DNA of 64,000 nucleotides from assembly GCF_004519545.1 (NCBI RefSeq), contig NZ_SDKM01000001.1, positions 124,001 to 188,000 of the forward strand, read 5' to 3'. The first letter of the stretch is position 1. Each line of letters starts with the position of its first letter. The DNA is from Nocardioides guangzhouensis (lineage in GTDB: Bacteria > Actinomycetota > Actinomycetes > Propionibacteriales > Nocardioidaceae). The position numbers and the translations under genes are program-made. The notes beneath the pieces were generated by a model, which had not been told where the DNA came from, did not search any database, and saw only the letters and a program-made list of their open reading frames with translations. This document shows positions 27,596 to 38,820 of this stretch, piece after piece.

Positions 27596-29101
27596 ATGAG
27601 TGCCATGGACACCACGAACCCGCACCCCGACTCCGAGGGGCCGCAGGAGCCGCGCGAGGAGACCACCCAGGACACCCGTGAGATCCCCGGCGCCGGCGCC
27701 GCCCCGACCGGGCCCGCGCCGTACCCGGCGTACCACCAGTACCCCGCCCCGCAGTACCCCACCGGCTACCCCGCCCCCGGGCAGCCGGCCCCCCAGCACG
27801 CCCCCCAGCACGCCCAGCCGGGTCAGCAGCCGGGTCAGCAGCAGCCCCGCCAGCCCGGCCAGCCGTACGCCCAGCAGCCGTACGCCCAGCAGCCCTGGCC
27901 GACCCACCCGTACGCCGCCTACCCGCCGTACGGCAGCCACCGCGGCCGCCGTCCCTGGCGCGCGGCCCTGGTCGGCGGCCTGGTCGGCGGAGTCGCGGCG
28001 GCCGCGATCGGCATCCCGCTGACCTGGGCGATCGCCGACCATGCCGCCGCCCCGGTGGCCGGCCAGTCCCCGAGCGCCAACGGGGGCACCCAGCCCAACG
28101 AGGGCTCGAACGGCGGTTCCGAGGGCCTGGTGCCCCAGATGCCCGGAGGCGGCTCCCGCCAGTGGACCGTCCCGGGGGCCAACACCCAGGCGACCGGCAC
28201 CGCGGCGACCGACCAGCAGTCGAAGGGGGTGCTCCTGGTCAACACCGAGCTTCCCAACGGCGCGGGCGCCGGCACCGGCATGGTGCTGTCGTCGAGCGGT
28301 CTGGCGCTGACCAACTACCACGTCGTCGAGGGCTCGACCTCGGTCACCGCGACCGTCGCCAGCACCGGCAAGACCTACGACGCGGACGTGGTCGGCTACG
28401 ACGCGAAGTCCGACGTGGCCCTGATCCGCCTGCAGGACGCCTCCGGCCTCGACACCGTGCACATCGACAACGACGGGGCCACGCTCCAGCAGCAGGTCAC
28501 CGCGGTGGGCAACGCCATGGGCCAGGGCGAGCTGCTCGCGGCCTCCGGCACGATCACCGCCGAGGACCAGTCGATCACCACCCGCGAGTCCGGTTCCGCG
28601 GCCGCCGAGCACCTCTCCGGCCTGCTCGAGACCGACGCACCCGTGGTGTCCGGCTACAGCGGCGGCCCGATGTACGACGCGCAGGGCGAGGTGGTCGGGA
28701 TCAGCACCGCCGCGTCGTCCGGGATGTCCTCGACCGGTGCGGTCGAGAGCTATGCGGTCCCGATCCACGACGCGCTGTCGATCGTCGACCAGATCGAGGC
28801 CGGCAACGAGTCCGGTGACGTCACCATCGGCCCCGCGCCGTTCCTCGGCATCGTGGCCGGCCAGTCGTCCGGCGGTGTCGGCGTGGCCGAGGTCGAGCAG
28901 GGCGGCCCGGCTGCCAAGGCCGGCGTCACCGCCGGCGACACCGTGACCGCGGTGGACGGCACGAAGGTCGGCTCCCTGGCCGCGCTGCGCGACGTGCTCG
29001 CGCAGCACGAGCCCGGCGACTCGGTCGCCATCACCTGGCGGGACGCCTCCGGCGCCCAGCACTCGGGCACGGTGCACCTGGCGGAGAGCCCGGTCAACTG
29101 A
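27596..29101 (+). CDS. HtrA/DegP-like membrane serine protease with PDZ domain
   Basis: 501 residues. The Gln/Pro/Tyr-rich cytoplasmic N-terminus has YAQQP repeats to about 115. One transmembrane segment (about 123-150) leads to a Gly/Ser-rich linker, a trypsin-like domain and a PDZ domain (about 415-495). The predicted triad is His242 (TNYHVVEG), Asp273 (KSDVALIRL) and Ser355. The serine motif reads GYSGGP instead of the usual GNSGGP. The role is quality control at the membrane surface. A second in-frame ATG lies 9 bp inside. Divergent from rpiB. Confidence 0.93.
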   Translation: MSAMDTTNPHPDSEGPQEPREETTQDTREIPGAGAAPTGPAPYPAYHQYPAPQYPTGYPAPGQPAPQHAPQHAQPGQQPGQQQPRQPGQPYAQQPYAQQPWPTHPYAAYPPYGSHRGRRPWRAALVGGLVGGVAAAAIGIPLTWAIADHAAAPVAGQSPSANGGTQPNEGSNGGSEGLVPQMPGGGSRQWTVPGANTQATGTAATDQQSKGVLLVNTELPNGAGAGTGMVLSSSGLALTNYHVVEGSTSVTATVASTGKTYDADVVGYDAKSDVALIRLQDASGLDTVHIDNDGATLQQQVTAVGNAMGQGELLAASGTITAEDQSITTRESGSAAAEHLSGLLETDAPVVSGYSGGPMYDAQGEVVGISTAASSGMSSTGAVESYAVPIHDALSIVDQIEAGNESGDVTIGPAPFLGIVAGQSSGGVGVAEVEQGGPAAKAGVTAGDTVTAVDGTKVGSLAALRDVLAQHEPGDSVAITWRDASGAQHSGTVHLAESPVN

Positions 29102-29147
29102 CCCCCGTCAACTGATCACCTGAGCCCCGGCCGGTCCGGGGGCCTCC

Positions 29148-29205
29148 GCGGCCCCGGGCCGGCCGGCCGCCATCTCGGGCGGCCCCGGGCCGGCCGGCCG
29201 CCATC
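29148..29205. repeat. Direct repeat of about 27 bp, two copies 31 bp apart
   Basis: Copies at 29148-29174 and 29179-29205 share GGCCCCGGGCCGGCCGGCC plus CGCCATC. Each contains nested GGCC palindromes. It sits in the convergent gap after the protease gene and may act as a two-way terminator. Confidence 0.75.
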
Positions 29206-29231
29206 CCGGCCGGCCCAGGCCTGCGGGTCAG

Positions 29232-29498
29232 TCAGGCGAGCAGCAGCTCGCCGAGGATCAGCAGCGCCACCAGCACGGTGGTCGCGCCGAACCACTGGCG
29301 GGCCCGTCCGGACCACGGCTCGTGCCGGCCGTGCCAGCGCAGGTCGTCCAGCGCCTGCAGCGCCATCGCGACTGCGAAGCAGCCGAAGCCGATGGCCGGC
29401 AGCCAGTCCTGCTGCACCGCGTTGAGCGCGGCCAGCGCCGCGGTCACCACGCCGAGGAGGACCGCCACCCGCCCGTTCACCCAGGAGTACGTCGCCAC
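29232..29498 (-). CDS. Small membrane protein
   Basis: 88 residues with two clear hydrophobic segments (about 9-25 and 32-47) and a third at the C-terminus (about 70-88). A charged loop DDLRWHGRHEPWSGRARQW sits between. No family recognised. It lies downstream of the metG-hydrolase pair on the same strand, 35 bp from the hydrolase stop, and reads against the protease gene. Confidence 0.7.
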   Translation of the reverse strand: MATYSWVNGRVAVLLGVVTAALAALNAVQQDWLPAIGFGCFAVAMALQALDDLRWHGRHEPWSGRARQWFGATTVLVALLILGELLLA

Positions 29499-29533
29499 CG
29501 CGCGAGGCTATCGCCCGGCGACGAGGGCGCGGG

Positions 29534-30412
29534 TCAGGCGTGCTGCCGGAGGAAGCCGGCGACCTGGCGAGTGAGCGGCTCCGCGGCGTCGAACACGTCG
29601 GCGTGCCGCCAGAAGCCGTGCACCTGGCCGAGGTAGCGGGTGCCGACCACCTCCACGCCGGCCTCCGCGAGGACGGCGACCAGGTGCTCGCCCTCGTCGC
29701 GCAGCGGGTCGTGCTCGCCGGTCACCACCAGGGCCGGCGGCAGGGTGCCGAGCCGGTCGGAGAGCAGCGGCGCGAGGTCCGGGTCGACGAGGTCGGCCGG
29801 GGACCCGGCGTACTGCTGCCAGTACCAGGCGGCCTCCTGGATCCCGAACCCGTCGGCCGCGGTGTGGTAGCTGCCGAAGCCGGCGGAAGGGTCGAGGAAC
29901 GGGTAGATCAGCACCACCGCCCGGAACCGGCCCGGGTTGCGGAGCGCGGCCACCAGGGCGAGGTTGCCGCCCGCGCTGTCGCCGTGGACGTACGTCGGGC
30001 CCGGGCCGGTCTCGCCGGTGCGCTCGAGCCAGCGCAGCACGGTGTCGACGTCGTCGGGGGCAGCGGGGAAGCGGTGCTCGGGAGGCCGTCGGTAGTCGAC
30101 GCTGAGCACCGTCAGGCCGGACCGGTTGGCGAGCCGGCGCGCGGCCGCGTCGTGCACGTCGACGTCGTTGAAGACGAAGCCGCCGCCGTGCAGGTGCACC
30201 ACCGTGCCCGGCGCGGCCCCGGCGGGCACGTAGACCCGGCAGGGCACGCCGTCGGCGTCGACGTCACGCACCTCGGCGACGTCCTCACGGGGCTGGGCCA
30301 GCGCGGCCTCGCGGTCGGCGGCACGGGCCGCCGCGATGTCGCGGCCGGGCGTCCACACGGGCGGGACGGAGGCCGACGCCGCCACGGCGGCGCGGGCCTG
30401 CGGGTGCAGCAC
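29534..30412 (-). CDS. Alpha/beta hydrolase, hormone-sensitive lipase type
   Basis: 292 residues. It has the HSL-family oxyanion motif HLHGGGFV, the nucleophile GDSAGG, and late Asp and His in GEHDPLRDEG and GQVHGFW. It acts on short acyl esters of unknown origin. The GTG at 30412 is 8 bases after AAGGAG; a TTG directly before it is also possible. The start lies 18 bp after the metG stop, so it is co-transcribed with metG. Confidence 0.93.
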   Translation of the reverse strand: MLHPQARAAVAASASVPPVWTPGRDIAAARAADREAALAQPREDVAEVRDVDADGVPCRVYVPAGAAPGTVVHLHGGGFVFNDVDVHDAAARRLANRSGLTVLSVDYRRPPEHRFPAAPDDVDTVLRWLERTGETGPGPTYVHGDSAGGNLALVAALRNPGRFRAVVLIYPFLDPSAGFGSYHTAADGFGIQEAAWYWQQYAGSPADLVDPDLAPLLSDRLGTLPPALVVTGEHDPLRDEGEHLVAVLAEAGVEVVGTRYLGQVHGFWRHADVFDAAEPLTRQVAGFLRQHA

Positions 30413-30430
30413 CAACGCTGCTCCTTCCGG

Positions 30431-32233
30431 TCAGGCGCCCAGGCGGGCGAGCTCCTCGTCCACGACCGCGGTGTCGAGCTTGGTGAACACCGGGGTCGGC
30501 TTCGCCACCTTCGCCCCGACCGTGACCGGCCGTGACGTCCACGACGGGGTCCCGGCGTAGTCGCCGGTGATCACCGGGTAGAAGGTGGTCCCGGCCCCGT
30601 GGTCGGGGTCGAGGTCCTCGACCTGCTCCACCCGCGGCATCGGCATGAACTCGCCCTCACCGCCGAGCACCAGGTGGATCTTGTTCGCCGAGTGCGGCAG
30701 GAACGGGGCGAGCAGGGTGTTGCAGTCCACGACGCACTGGGCGGCGACGTGCAGCACGGTGGCCAGCCGCTCGCGCTGGGACTCGTCCTTCATCTTGTAG
30801 GGCTCGGTGACCGTGAGGTACTTGTTCACCTCGCCGACCACCCGCATCGCCTCCGCGATGGCGGCCCGGAGCCGGTGCCGGCCGATGAGCTCGCCCACCG
30901 TGTCGAAGCCGGCGCGCACCGCAGCGAGCACCTCCTCGTCGACCGGCTCGAGGGCGCGGGCCGGCGGGAGCTCGCCGAAGTTCTTCGCGATCATCGTGGC
31001 GGTGCGGTTGACCAGGTTGCCCCAGCCGGCGACCAGCTCGGAGTTGTTGCGGGTCACGAAGTCGGACCAGGTGAAGGCGGCGTCCGAGGTCTCCGGGCCG
31101 GCCGCGCAGATGAAGTAGCGCAGCGCGTCCGGGCCGTAGCGCGCCAGGAAGTCGCCGACGTACAGCACGTGGCCGCGGCTGGAGGAGAACTGCCGGTCGC
31201 CCATCGTGAGGAACTCCGAGGAGACCACCTCGGTGGGCAGGTTGAGCGCGCCGTACTCCCCCGGCTCGCCGCCGCGGGTGCCCCGGCCGTCGTACGCGAG
31301 CAGCTCGGCCGGCCAGATCTGGGAGTGGAAGACGATGTTGTCCTTGCCCATGAAGTAGTAGGCGAGGGCCTCGGGGTCGTTCCACCAGCGGCGCCACGCG
31401 TCGGGGTCGCCGGAGCGGCGGGCCCACTCGATGGAGGCGGAGAGGTAGCCGATCACCGCGTCGAACCAGACGTAGAGCCGCTTGGTCGGCTGGTCCTCCC
31501 AGCCCGGCACCGGGATGCCCCAGTCGATGTCGCGGGTCATCGCCCGCGGCCGGATCTCCTTGAGGATGTTCTGGGAGAACTTGATGACGTTGGGCCGCCA
31601 GGTGCCTGACGCCTCGCGCTCGTCGAGCCACTCCCCCAGCGCGTCGGCGAGGGCCGGCAGGTCGAGGAACCAGTGCTGGGTCTCGACGAACTCCGGCGTC
31701 TCGCCGTTGATCTTCGAGCGCGGGTCGATCAGGTCGGTCGGGTCGAGCTGGTTGCCGCAGTTGTCGCACTGGTCGCCGCGCGCCTCGCCGTACCCGCAGA
31801 TCGGGCAGGTGCCCTCGATGTACCGGTCGGGCAGGGTGCGACCGGTCGACGGGCTGATCGCGGCCTGCGCGGTCTGCTCGACCATGTAGCCGTTGCGCTG
31901 CACGGTGCGGAACATCTCCTGCACCGTCAGGTAGTGGTTGCCCGTCGTCGTGCGCGTGAACAGGTCGTAGGACAGCCCGAGGTCGAGCAGGTCCTGCACG
32001 ATCACCGCGTTGTTCTTGTCCGCGAGCTCCCGGGCGGTCACGCCCTCCTTGTCGGCGGCGACCAGGATCGGCGTCCCGTGCTCGTCGGTACCCGACACCA
32101 TGAGCACGTCGTGCCCGAGCATCCGCATGTACCTGCTGAAGACGTCGGAGGGCACGCCGAAACCGGCCACGTGGCCGATGTGGCGCGGGCCGTTCGCGTA
32201 CGGCCAGGCGACGGCGGACAGGACGTGGGTCAT
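30431..32233 (-). CDS. metG: Methionine--tRNA ligase
   Basis: Class I synthetase, 600 residues. HIGH is exact at HIGH 18-21. The zinc knuckle is [17 protein letters not shown]. The KMSKS position is the FSSSRG form usual for actinobacterial MetRS. No C-terminal tRNA-binding domain is fused. ATG 32233 is 7 bases from a minus-strand TAGGAT, so the mRNA should be leaderless. A lipase-like gene is co-transcribed downstream. Confidence 0.98.
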   Translation of the reverse strand: MTHVLSAVAWPYANGPRHIGHVAGFGVPSDVFSRYMRMLGHDVLMVSGTDEHGTPILVAADKEGVTARELADKNNAVIVQDLLDLGLSYDLFTRTTTGNHYLTVQEMFRTVQRNGYMVEQTAQAAISPSTGRTLPDRYIEGTCPICGYGEARGDQCDNCGNQLDPTDLIDPRSKINGETPEFVETQHWFLDLPALADALGEWLDEREASGTWRPNVIKFSQNILKEIRPRAMTRDIDWGIPVPGWEDQPTKRLYVWFDAVIGYLSASIEWARRSGDPDAWRRWWNDPEALAYYFMGKDNIVFHSQIWPAELLAYDGRGTRGGEPGEYGALNLPTEVVSSEFLTMGDRQFSSSRGHVLYVGDFLARYGPDALRYFICAAGPETSDAAFTWSDFVTRNNSELVAGWGNLVNRTATMIAKNFGELPPARALEPVDEEVLAAVRAGFDTVGELIGRHRLRAAIAEAMRVVGEVNKYLTVTEPYKMKDESQRERLATVLHVAAQCVVDCNTLLAPFLPHSANKIHLVLGGEGEFMPMPRVEQVEDLDPDHGAGTTFYPVITGDYAGTPSWTSRPVTVGAKVAKPTPVFTKLDTAVVDEELARLGA

Positions 32234-32240
32234 GGTGGGA

Positions 32241-32246
32241 ATCCTA
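32241..32246 (-). promoter_or_regulatory. -10 element TAGGAT of metG
   Basis: Minus-strand TAGGAT ends 7 bases before the metG ATG, predicting a leaderless transcript. Confidence 0.6.
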
Positions 32247-32314
32247 GGAGGCTGGACCGCGACCGCGCGCACCGGTTTGCGGGCGCGGCCCCGGCCGCCG
32301 GCACCGGCAACGGA

Positions 32315-32620
32315 AAGTGGCGGCGGACGACACCCCCCAACATCGATGCCACACATCACGTGCCGCAGGCGGAGCAGGGTCTTCCACGGCGACTCGGCCC
32401 GGCCATCGGCGAACCGCTGCGCGCGGCGCAGCGCCGGTGCGCCCCGTCGACCGGGGACAGGACACACCTCGCGGTGCCGGCTGGCACGGACCTCGGGACG
32501 CACAGGCCGGACGCTCGGACAGCGGCCTGGGGACGACCGCGTCGGGCGACCGGGTTGTGCACGGAAAGTGGTGCGGCACGACGCGGCGTCCCCGTCCGAG
32601 CCTGTCGTCCGCCGCCACTT
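32315..32620. repeat. 306-bp non-coding segment bounded by 17-bp inverted repeats
   Basis: AAGTGGCGGCGGACGAC at 32315-32331 is matched exactly by its reverse complement at 32604-32620. A third, diverged direct copy (13 of 17) lies at 32566-32582, and the flank ACGGAAAGTGG is shared by the two direct copies. The 426-bp divergent gap 32234-32659 holds this, the two promoters and no convincing gene. It could be a MITE-like remnant. Confidence 0.7.
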
Positions 32621-32647
32621 GCCGGATGGAACGGCCGCGGTGCGGGC

Positions 32648-32653
32648 TAACCT
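32648..32653 (+). promoter_or_regulatory. -10 element TAACCT of the GPP34 gene
   Basis: TAACCT ends 6 bases before the ATG at 32660; leaderless geometry. Confidence 0.55.
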
Positions 32654-32659
32654 CGGCGC

Positions 32660-33334
32660 ATGCCCTTGATCGCGGAGGACCTGCTCCTCCTGCTGCTCGA
32701 CGACGAGAAGGGCAGCCTGACCTCCACGGCGTACCCGCACACCGTCCTCGGCGGGGCGCTGCTGCTGGAGCTGGCCCTGGCCGGGTCGGTGGAGGTGCGC
32801 AAGGAGGGGGCGTGGCGGTCGGCGAAGGTGCGCCCGACCGGGACACCGGCGCTGGACGACCCGCTGCTGGTCGACGCGCTGGCCACCGTGGCCGAGCGGC
32901 CGCGGTCCGCGCAGGACCTGGTCAACCGGCTCGGCAAGGGGCTGAAGGAGACGCTGACCGGGCGGCTGGTGGCCGCGGGCGTGCTCGAGGAGCGGCGGGG
33001 GCGGGTGCTCGGGGTGTTCCCGCGGACCCGGTGGCCGGTCGCGGACGTGGCCCGCGAGGACGAGGTACGGCGCCGGCTCACCGCGGCGCTGGTGCAGGGG
33101 CTGACCCCGGACGAGCGGACCGCCGCCCTGGTCGCGCTGCTGCACGCGATCGGGCGGGCGCACAAGGTGGTGCCGCGCGACGGCGTGCCCGCCTCGGAGG
33201 TGAAGCGGCGCGCAAAGGAGATCTCCGAGGGAGCCTGGGCCGCCAGAGCGGTCAGGGACGCGATCGCCGCGGCGACCGCGGCGGTCTCCGCGGCTGTGGT
33301 GGCCTCGACGGCGGCCACCGCCGGCGGAGGCTAG
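32660..33334 (+). CDS. GPP34 family phosphoprotein (GOLPH3/VPS74-like)
   Basis: 224 residues. Begins [18 protein letters not shown], the hallmark of the GPP34 family, with [12 protein letters not shown] and a wing-like [18 protein letters not shown] further on. Eukaryotic members (GOLPH3, Vps74) bind phosphatidylinositol 4-phosphate on Golgi membranes and retain glycosyltransferases. Actinobacteria carry many paralogues of unknown role. The C-terminus is an alanine-rich helix that could touch the membrane. It stands alone after a repeat-bearing gap. Confidence 0.9.
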   Translation: MPLIAEDLLLLLLDDEKGSLTSTAYPHTVLGGALLLELALAGSVEVRKEGAWRSAKVRPTGTPALDDPLLVDALATVAERPRSAQDLVNRLGKGLKETLTGRLVAAGVLEERRGRVLGVFPRTRWPVADVAREDEVRRRLTAALVQGLTPDERTAALVALLHAIGRAHKVVPRDGVPASEVKRRAKEISEGAWAARAVRDAIAAATAAVSAAVVASTAATAGGG

Positions 33335-33385
33335 GCCCGACCCACCCCGGGCCAGGCCCAGCCGAGCAGGCTCAGCCGAGCGTGC

Positions 33386-33985
33386 TCAGCTGAAGTCGAG
33401 CTCGCCGGTGCGGCTGCGCTTGATCTCGTAGAAGTACGGGAACTCCGCCAGCGCGACGGCGCCGTCCCACAGCCTGCCGGCCTGCTCGCCACGCGGGATC
33501 CTGCTGAGCACCGGGCCGAAGAACGCGGACCCGTTGAAGGCGATGGTCGGGGTGCCGACGTCGTCGCCCACCTGGTCCATGCCGCGGTGGTGCGACTTCC
33601 TGACCTCCGCGTCGTACTCCGTGGAGTCCATCGCGTCGGCCAGGTCGGTGGAGAGGCCGACCTCCTCGAGCGAGGCGACGACCAGGTCGCGGTCGATCGG
33701 CTGCTTCTCGAGGTGGATCCGGGTGCCCATCGCGGTGTACAGCGGGAGCAGGACGTCGTCGCCGTGCTGCTGGGCCGCGGCGACCAGCACGCGGACCGGG
33801 CCCCAGGCCGGCTTCAGCATCTCGCGGTACGCGTCGGGGATGTCCTTGTCCTGATTGAGGTAGCCGAGACTCATCACGTGCCAGTCGACGCGGATGTCGC
33901 GGACCTTCTCGACCTCGAGCATCCAGCGGGAGGTGATCCAGGCGAACGGGCACATCGGGTCGAACCAGAAGTCAGCAGTGTCCAT
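33386..33985 (-). CDS. DsbA-family mycothiol-dependent nitroreductase, Rv2466c type, without the resolving cysteine
   Basis: 199-residue thioredoxin-fold protein with a helical insert. It aligns from memory with M. tuberculosis Rv2466c over its length (ADFWFDP, ITSRWMLEV, HVMSLGYLN, KSHHRGMDQVGDDVGTPT, FFGPVLSRIPRG). Rv2466c has an active-site CPWC; here the motif is CPFA, with Cys12 kept and Ala15 replacing the second cysteine. A monothiol mechanism with mycothiol is possible. It lies next to divergent pepN, as in M. tuberculosis. Confidence 0.93.
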   Translation of the reverse strand: MDTADFWFDPMCPFAWITSRWMLEVEKVRDIRVDWHVMSLGYLNQDKDIPDAYREMLKPAWGPVRVLVAAAQQHGDDVLLPLYTAMGTRIHLEKQPIDRDLVVASLEEVGLSTDLADAMDSTEYDAEVRKSHHRGMDQVGDDVGTPTIAFNGSAFFGPVLSRIPRGEQAGRLWDGAVALAEFPYFYEIKRSRTGELDFS

Positions 33986-34190
33986 GCTTGGTACAACCAA
34001 GGCAAGGTCCAGACATTCCCGGTCAGGTGGTGAGCCCGACCACGCGTGCCACCTGCCGGGACATGGTCCCGAGCCGCCGGAGGTCGCGGCCACCTCCCCG
34101 ACGGAACGCGATGATGATCGTCCGCCTCTTCCGTCACTCACCCATCCTGCCGATGCAAAAATGCTGTGACCCAGGTGACATGATGCGGCC

Positions 34191-36737
<2,547 letters not shown>

Positions 36738-36756
36738 CCGGCCACTCCCCTCACGT

Positions 36757-36833
36757 CGCTGACCCGGCACATCTTGTGCCGGGTCAGCGTGGCTCAGGAG
36801 CGGCGAGCCGGCACATCTTGTGCCGGGTCAGCG
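36757..36833. repeat. Long perfect hairpin plus degenerate second copy (family C)
   Basis: 36757-36771 pairs perfectly with 36775-36789: a 15-bp stem with a 3-base TCT loop (arm TGACCCGGCACA). A second copy at 36808-36833 keeps the core CCGGCACATCTTGTGCCGG. Both lie between convergent pepN and the DUF5130 gene, fitting a two-way terminator. The same core occurs at 45055-45128. Confidence 0.9.
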
Positions 36834-36836
36834 AAT

Positions 36837-37223
36837 TCAGGCCTCGGCGTGCAGGGTGCGCTGCGGCGTGGCGTGCTCGGCGAGCATGTTGATGCCCCGG
36901 GTGAGGCCGTCGAGGAGGTCGCCGGTGGCGAACGACGACTGCATCTCCAGGACCACCAGCTCGACCTCGCTGTCCCGGAGGTCGCGGCGCACGTCGGCCC
37001 CGGTGACGATCTCGAGCAGCCGGGCGACCGGGTCGACCATCACCAGGATGCTGCGGGCGGGTGCGGCCAGGGCCGCGTGCAGGCGCTGCGCGAACGGCTG
37101 TGACTCGGACTCCGCGGCGCCCACGAAGACCGAGATCTCGTAGCGGCACTGCGTCTCGGCCCGGCGGATCGCCTTGTCGATCTGCTGCCGGTCGCGGGCG
37201 GAGAGGTGATCACCAGCGGCCAC
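36837..37223 (-). CDS. DUF5130 family protein
   Basis: 128 residues. Begins VAAGDHLSARDRQQIDKAIR, then CRYEISVFVG and RSILVMVDP, the DUF5130/TPM-like pattern (alpha/beta domain of about 110 residues). Some TPM-domain proteins act as phosphatases or repair factors, but the role of this family is unknown. The GTG at 37223 has GGGTGGGG upstream and overlaps the end of the membrane-protein gene by 14 bp. Same position next to pepN as Rv2469c. Confidence 0.88.
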   Translation of the reverse strand: MAAGDHLSARDRQQIDKAIRRAETQCRYEISVFVGAAESESQPFAQRLHAALAAPARSILVMVDPVARLLEIVTGADVRRDLRDSEVELVVLEMQSSFATGDLLDGLTRGINMLAEHATPQRTLHAEA

Positions 37224-37596
37224 TTGCCCCACCCGTTCCCTTGCCCTCGAGCTCCTTGACGTCGACCTTGTCGGCCGCCTCGACACCCTGGCGCGGGCCG
37301 CCGAACCACTCGTTCTCCGGTTCGGCCGCGCCGGGAGCCACCCGCTCGCCACGTGCCAGCGCGGGTGCGTAGACGAGGAAGGTGATCACCACGAACAGCA
37401 GGATCGGGCCGCCGATCAGCAGGGCCATGGCATACGCCGGGTCGACCTTCTCGGGGTTGCTCCACCCCTCGGGCGTCCCGGTCGCGTGGGCGGGCGTCGT
37501 GAGCAGCGTCACGGCGGCCACCAGACCCAGCGACGTGAGGGCGGTCACGCGGCGCGCCGCGCGGCGTACAGAGGTCTGGACGGGGGTCGGGTTCAC
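37210..37596 (-). CDS. Single-pass membrane protein with signal peptide
   Basis: 128 residues from GTG. The N-terminal signal (VTALTSLGLVAAVTLLTTP, AHA cleavage) gives a short exported stretch of about 20 residues (TGTPEGWSNPEKVDPAYA). One transmembrane helix (about 58-76) follows, then a cytoplasmic Glu/Gly/Lys tail. No family recognised beyond a recurring pairing with DUF5130 genes. The 14-bp overlap suggests the two proteins work together at the membrane. Confidence 0.8.
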   Translation of the reverse strand: MNPTPVQTSVRRAARRVTALTSLGLVAAVTLLTTPAHATGTPEGWSNPEKVDPAYAMALLIGGPILLFVVITFLVYAPALARGERVAPGAAEPENEWFGGPRQGVEAADKVDVKELEGKGTGGASGRW

Positions 37597-37644
37597 ACCC
37601 GGAATGGTATCGGTTCCCCGACTTGACCCGCGCCACCAGATCCG

Positions 37645-37650
37645 TAGCCT
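37645..37650 (+). promoter_or_regulatory. -10 element TAGCCT of the MscS-type gene
   Basis: TAGCCT ends 8 bases before ATG 37659; leaderless or nearly leaderless. Confidence 0.5.
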
Positions 37651-37658
37651 CGTTACCC

Positions 37659-38708
37659 ATGCCCGGACTCAAGGAATACGCCGCGTGCGCGCCCGACCAG
37701 GACCTCTCGTGCCGCGTCATGTGGAAGATGACCGCCAACGAGACCGCGTCAGACGCCGCATCCTGGCTGATCGGGAAGCCGCTCGCGATCGCCGGCCTCA
37801 TCATCATCGGGTTCGTCGCACGGTGGGTGATCAACAAGCTGATCGACCGGGTCGTGAAGCGCGCCGAGGACGGCGTGCTCCCCGGTCGGATGAGCCGGAT
37901 GTCGGTGGGCCAGACCTCCGTCGGCGCCGCCCTCAAGCAGGCGGACCCGACGGCGGCCACCCGCCGCGTGCAGCGGGCCCGCACCATGGGGACGCTGCTC
38001 AAGAGCATCTCGTCCGGTGTGATCTTCACCATCGTGATGATCATGGCGATCTCGGAGCTCGGCTACGACATCGCACCGCTGATCGCCAGCGCCGGGATCC
38101 TCGGCGTCGCCCTCGGTTTCGGCGCCCAGAGCCTGGTGAAGGACTTCCTGTCCGGGATCTTCATGATCTTCGAGGACCAGTACGGCGTCGGTGACGTCGT
38201 CGACCTCGGCGAGGCCAGCGGCACCGTCGAGGCGGTGAGCCTGCGAGTGACCCGGCTCCGCGACGTGAACGGCACCGTCTGGTACGTCCGCAACGGCGAG
38301 ATCATCCGGGTCGGCAACATGAGCCAGAACTGGGCGCGCACCGTGCTCGACGTCGGCGTCGACTACAGCGAGGACCTGGTCAAGGTCCGCAGCGTGCTCA
38401 AGGACGTCGCCCACGACCTGTGGGAGGACGAGGAGTTCAAGGGCCTGATCATCGAGGAGCCCGAGGTCTGGGGCGTCGAGGCGATCGGTCCGGAGGGGGT
38501 CACCGTCCGGGTCACCCTCAAGACCGCGCCCATGGAGCAGTGGGCGGTCGCCCGCGAGATGCGGCAGCGGATCAAGGCCCGCTTCGACTACGAGGGCATC
38601 GCGATCCCCTACCCGCACCAGGTGATCTGGCACCGCGACACGGCCACGCCGTCGGCCGGCGTGCGCGAGCCGCAGGAGTCGTCGGCCGGCGACGTCGCCA
38701 CGTCCTAG
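37659..38708 (+). CDS. MscS family mechanosensitive ion channel
   Basis: 349 residues. Three membrane segments lie at about 35-55, 110-130 and 135-160. The pore helix reads ILGVALGFGAQSLVKDFLSGIFMIFEDQYGVGD, the MscS TM3-beta signature (shown here only in part: GFGAQSLVKDFLSG). The cytoplasmic vestibule (about 165-330) follows with IPYPHQVIW at the end. It opens under membrane tension to release solutes on osmotic downshock. A repeat of family B follows the stop, then convergent osmC. Confidence 0.94.
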   Translation: MPGLKEYAACAPDQDLSCRVMWKMTANETASDAASWLIGKPLAIAGLIIIGFVARWVINKLIDRVVKRAEDGVLPGRMSRMSVGQTSVGAALKQADPTAATRRVQRARTMGTLLKSISSGVIFTIVMIMAISELGYDIAPLIASAGILGVALGFGAQSLVKDFLSGIFMIFEDQYGVGDVVDLGEASGTVEAVSLRVTRLRDVNGTVWYVRNGEIIRVGNMSQNWARTVLDVGVDYSEDLVKVRSVLKDVAHDLWEDEEFKGLIIEEPEVWGVEAIGPEGVTVRVTLKTAPMEQWAVAREMRQRIKARFDYEGIAIPYPHQVIWHRDTATPSAGVREPQESSAGDVATS

Positions 38709-38752
38709 CGCAAGACCTGGCCGCTCGACCCACAAGACCTGGCCGCTCGGCC
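38709..38752. repeat. 22-bp repeat, one full and two partial units (family B)
   Basis: CGCAAGACCTG then a full unit 38720-38741 and a partial one to 38752 repeat the sequence of the 16891-17010 array. Located between the convergent mscS-type and osmC genes. Confidence 0.85.
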
Positions 38753-38820
38753 GGAGCCGGACGCAGGACGGCGCCGGTCCGGGGAGTCCCAGCCGGCGCC
38801 GTCGTACGTCGCGTGGTCGC

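Noticed and set aside
30431-32233. Loss of the KMSKS motif in MetG
   Set aside because: FSSSRG is the normal form in many bacterial MetRS enzymes, so it is not a defect.
32234-32659. Short open frames in the metG-GPP34 gap (for example 32356-32562 minus) as genes
   Set aside because: No ribosome sites, Arg/Pro/Ala-biased composition and overlap with repeats; treated as non-coding.
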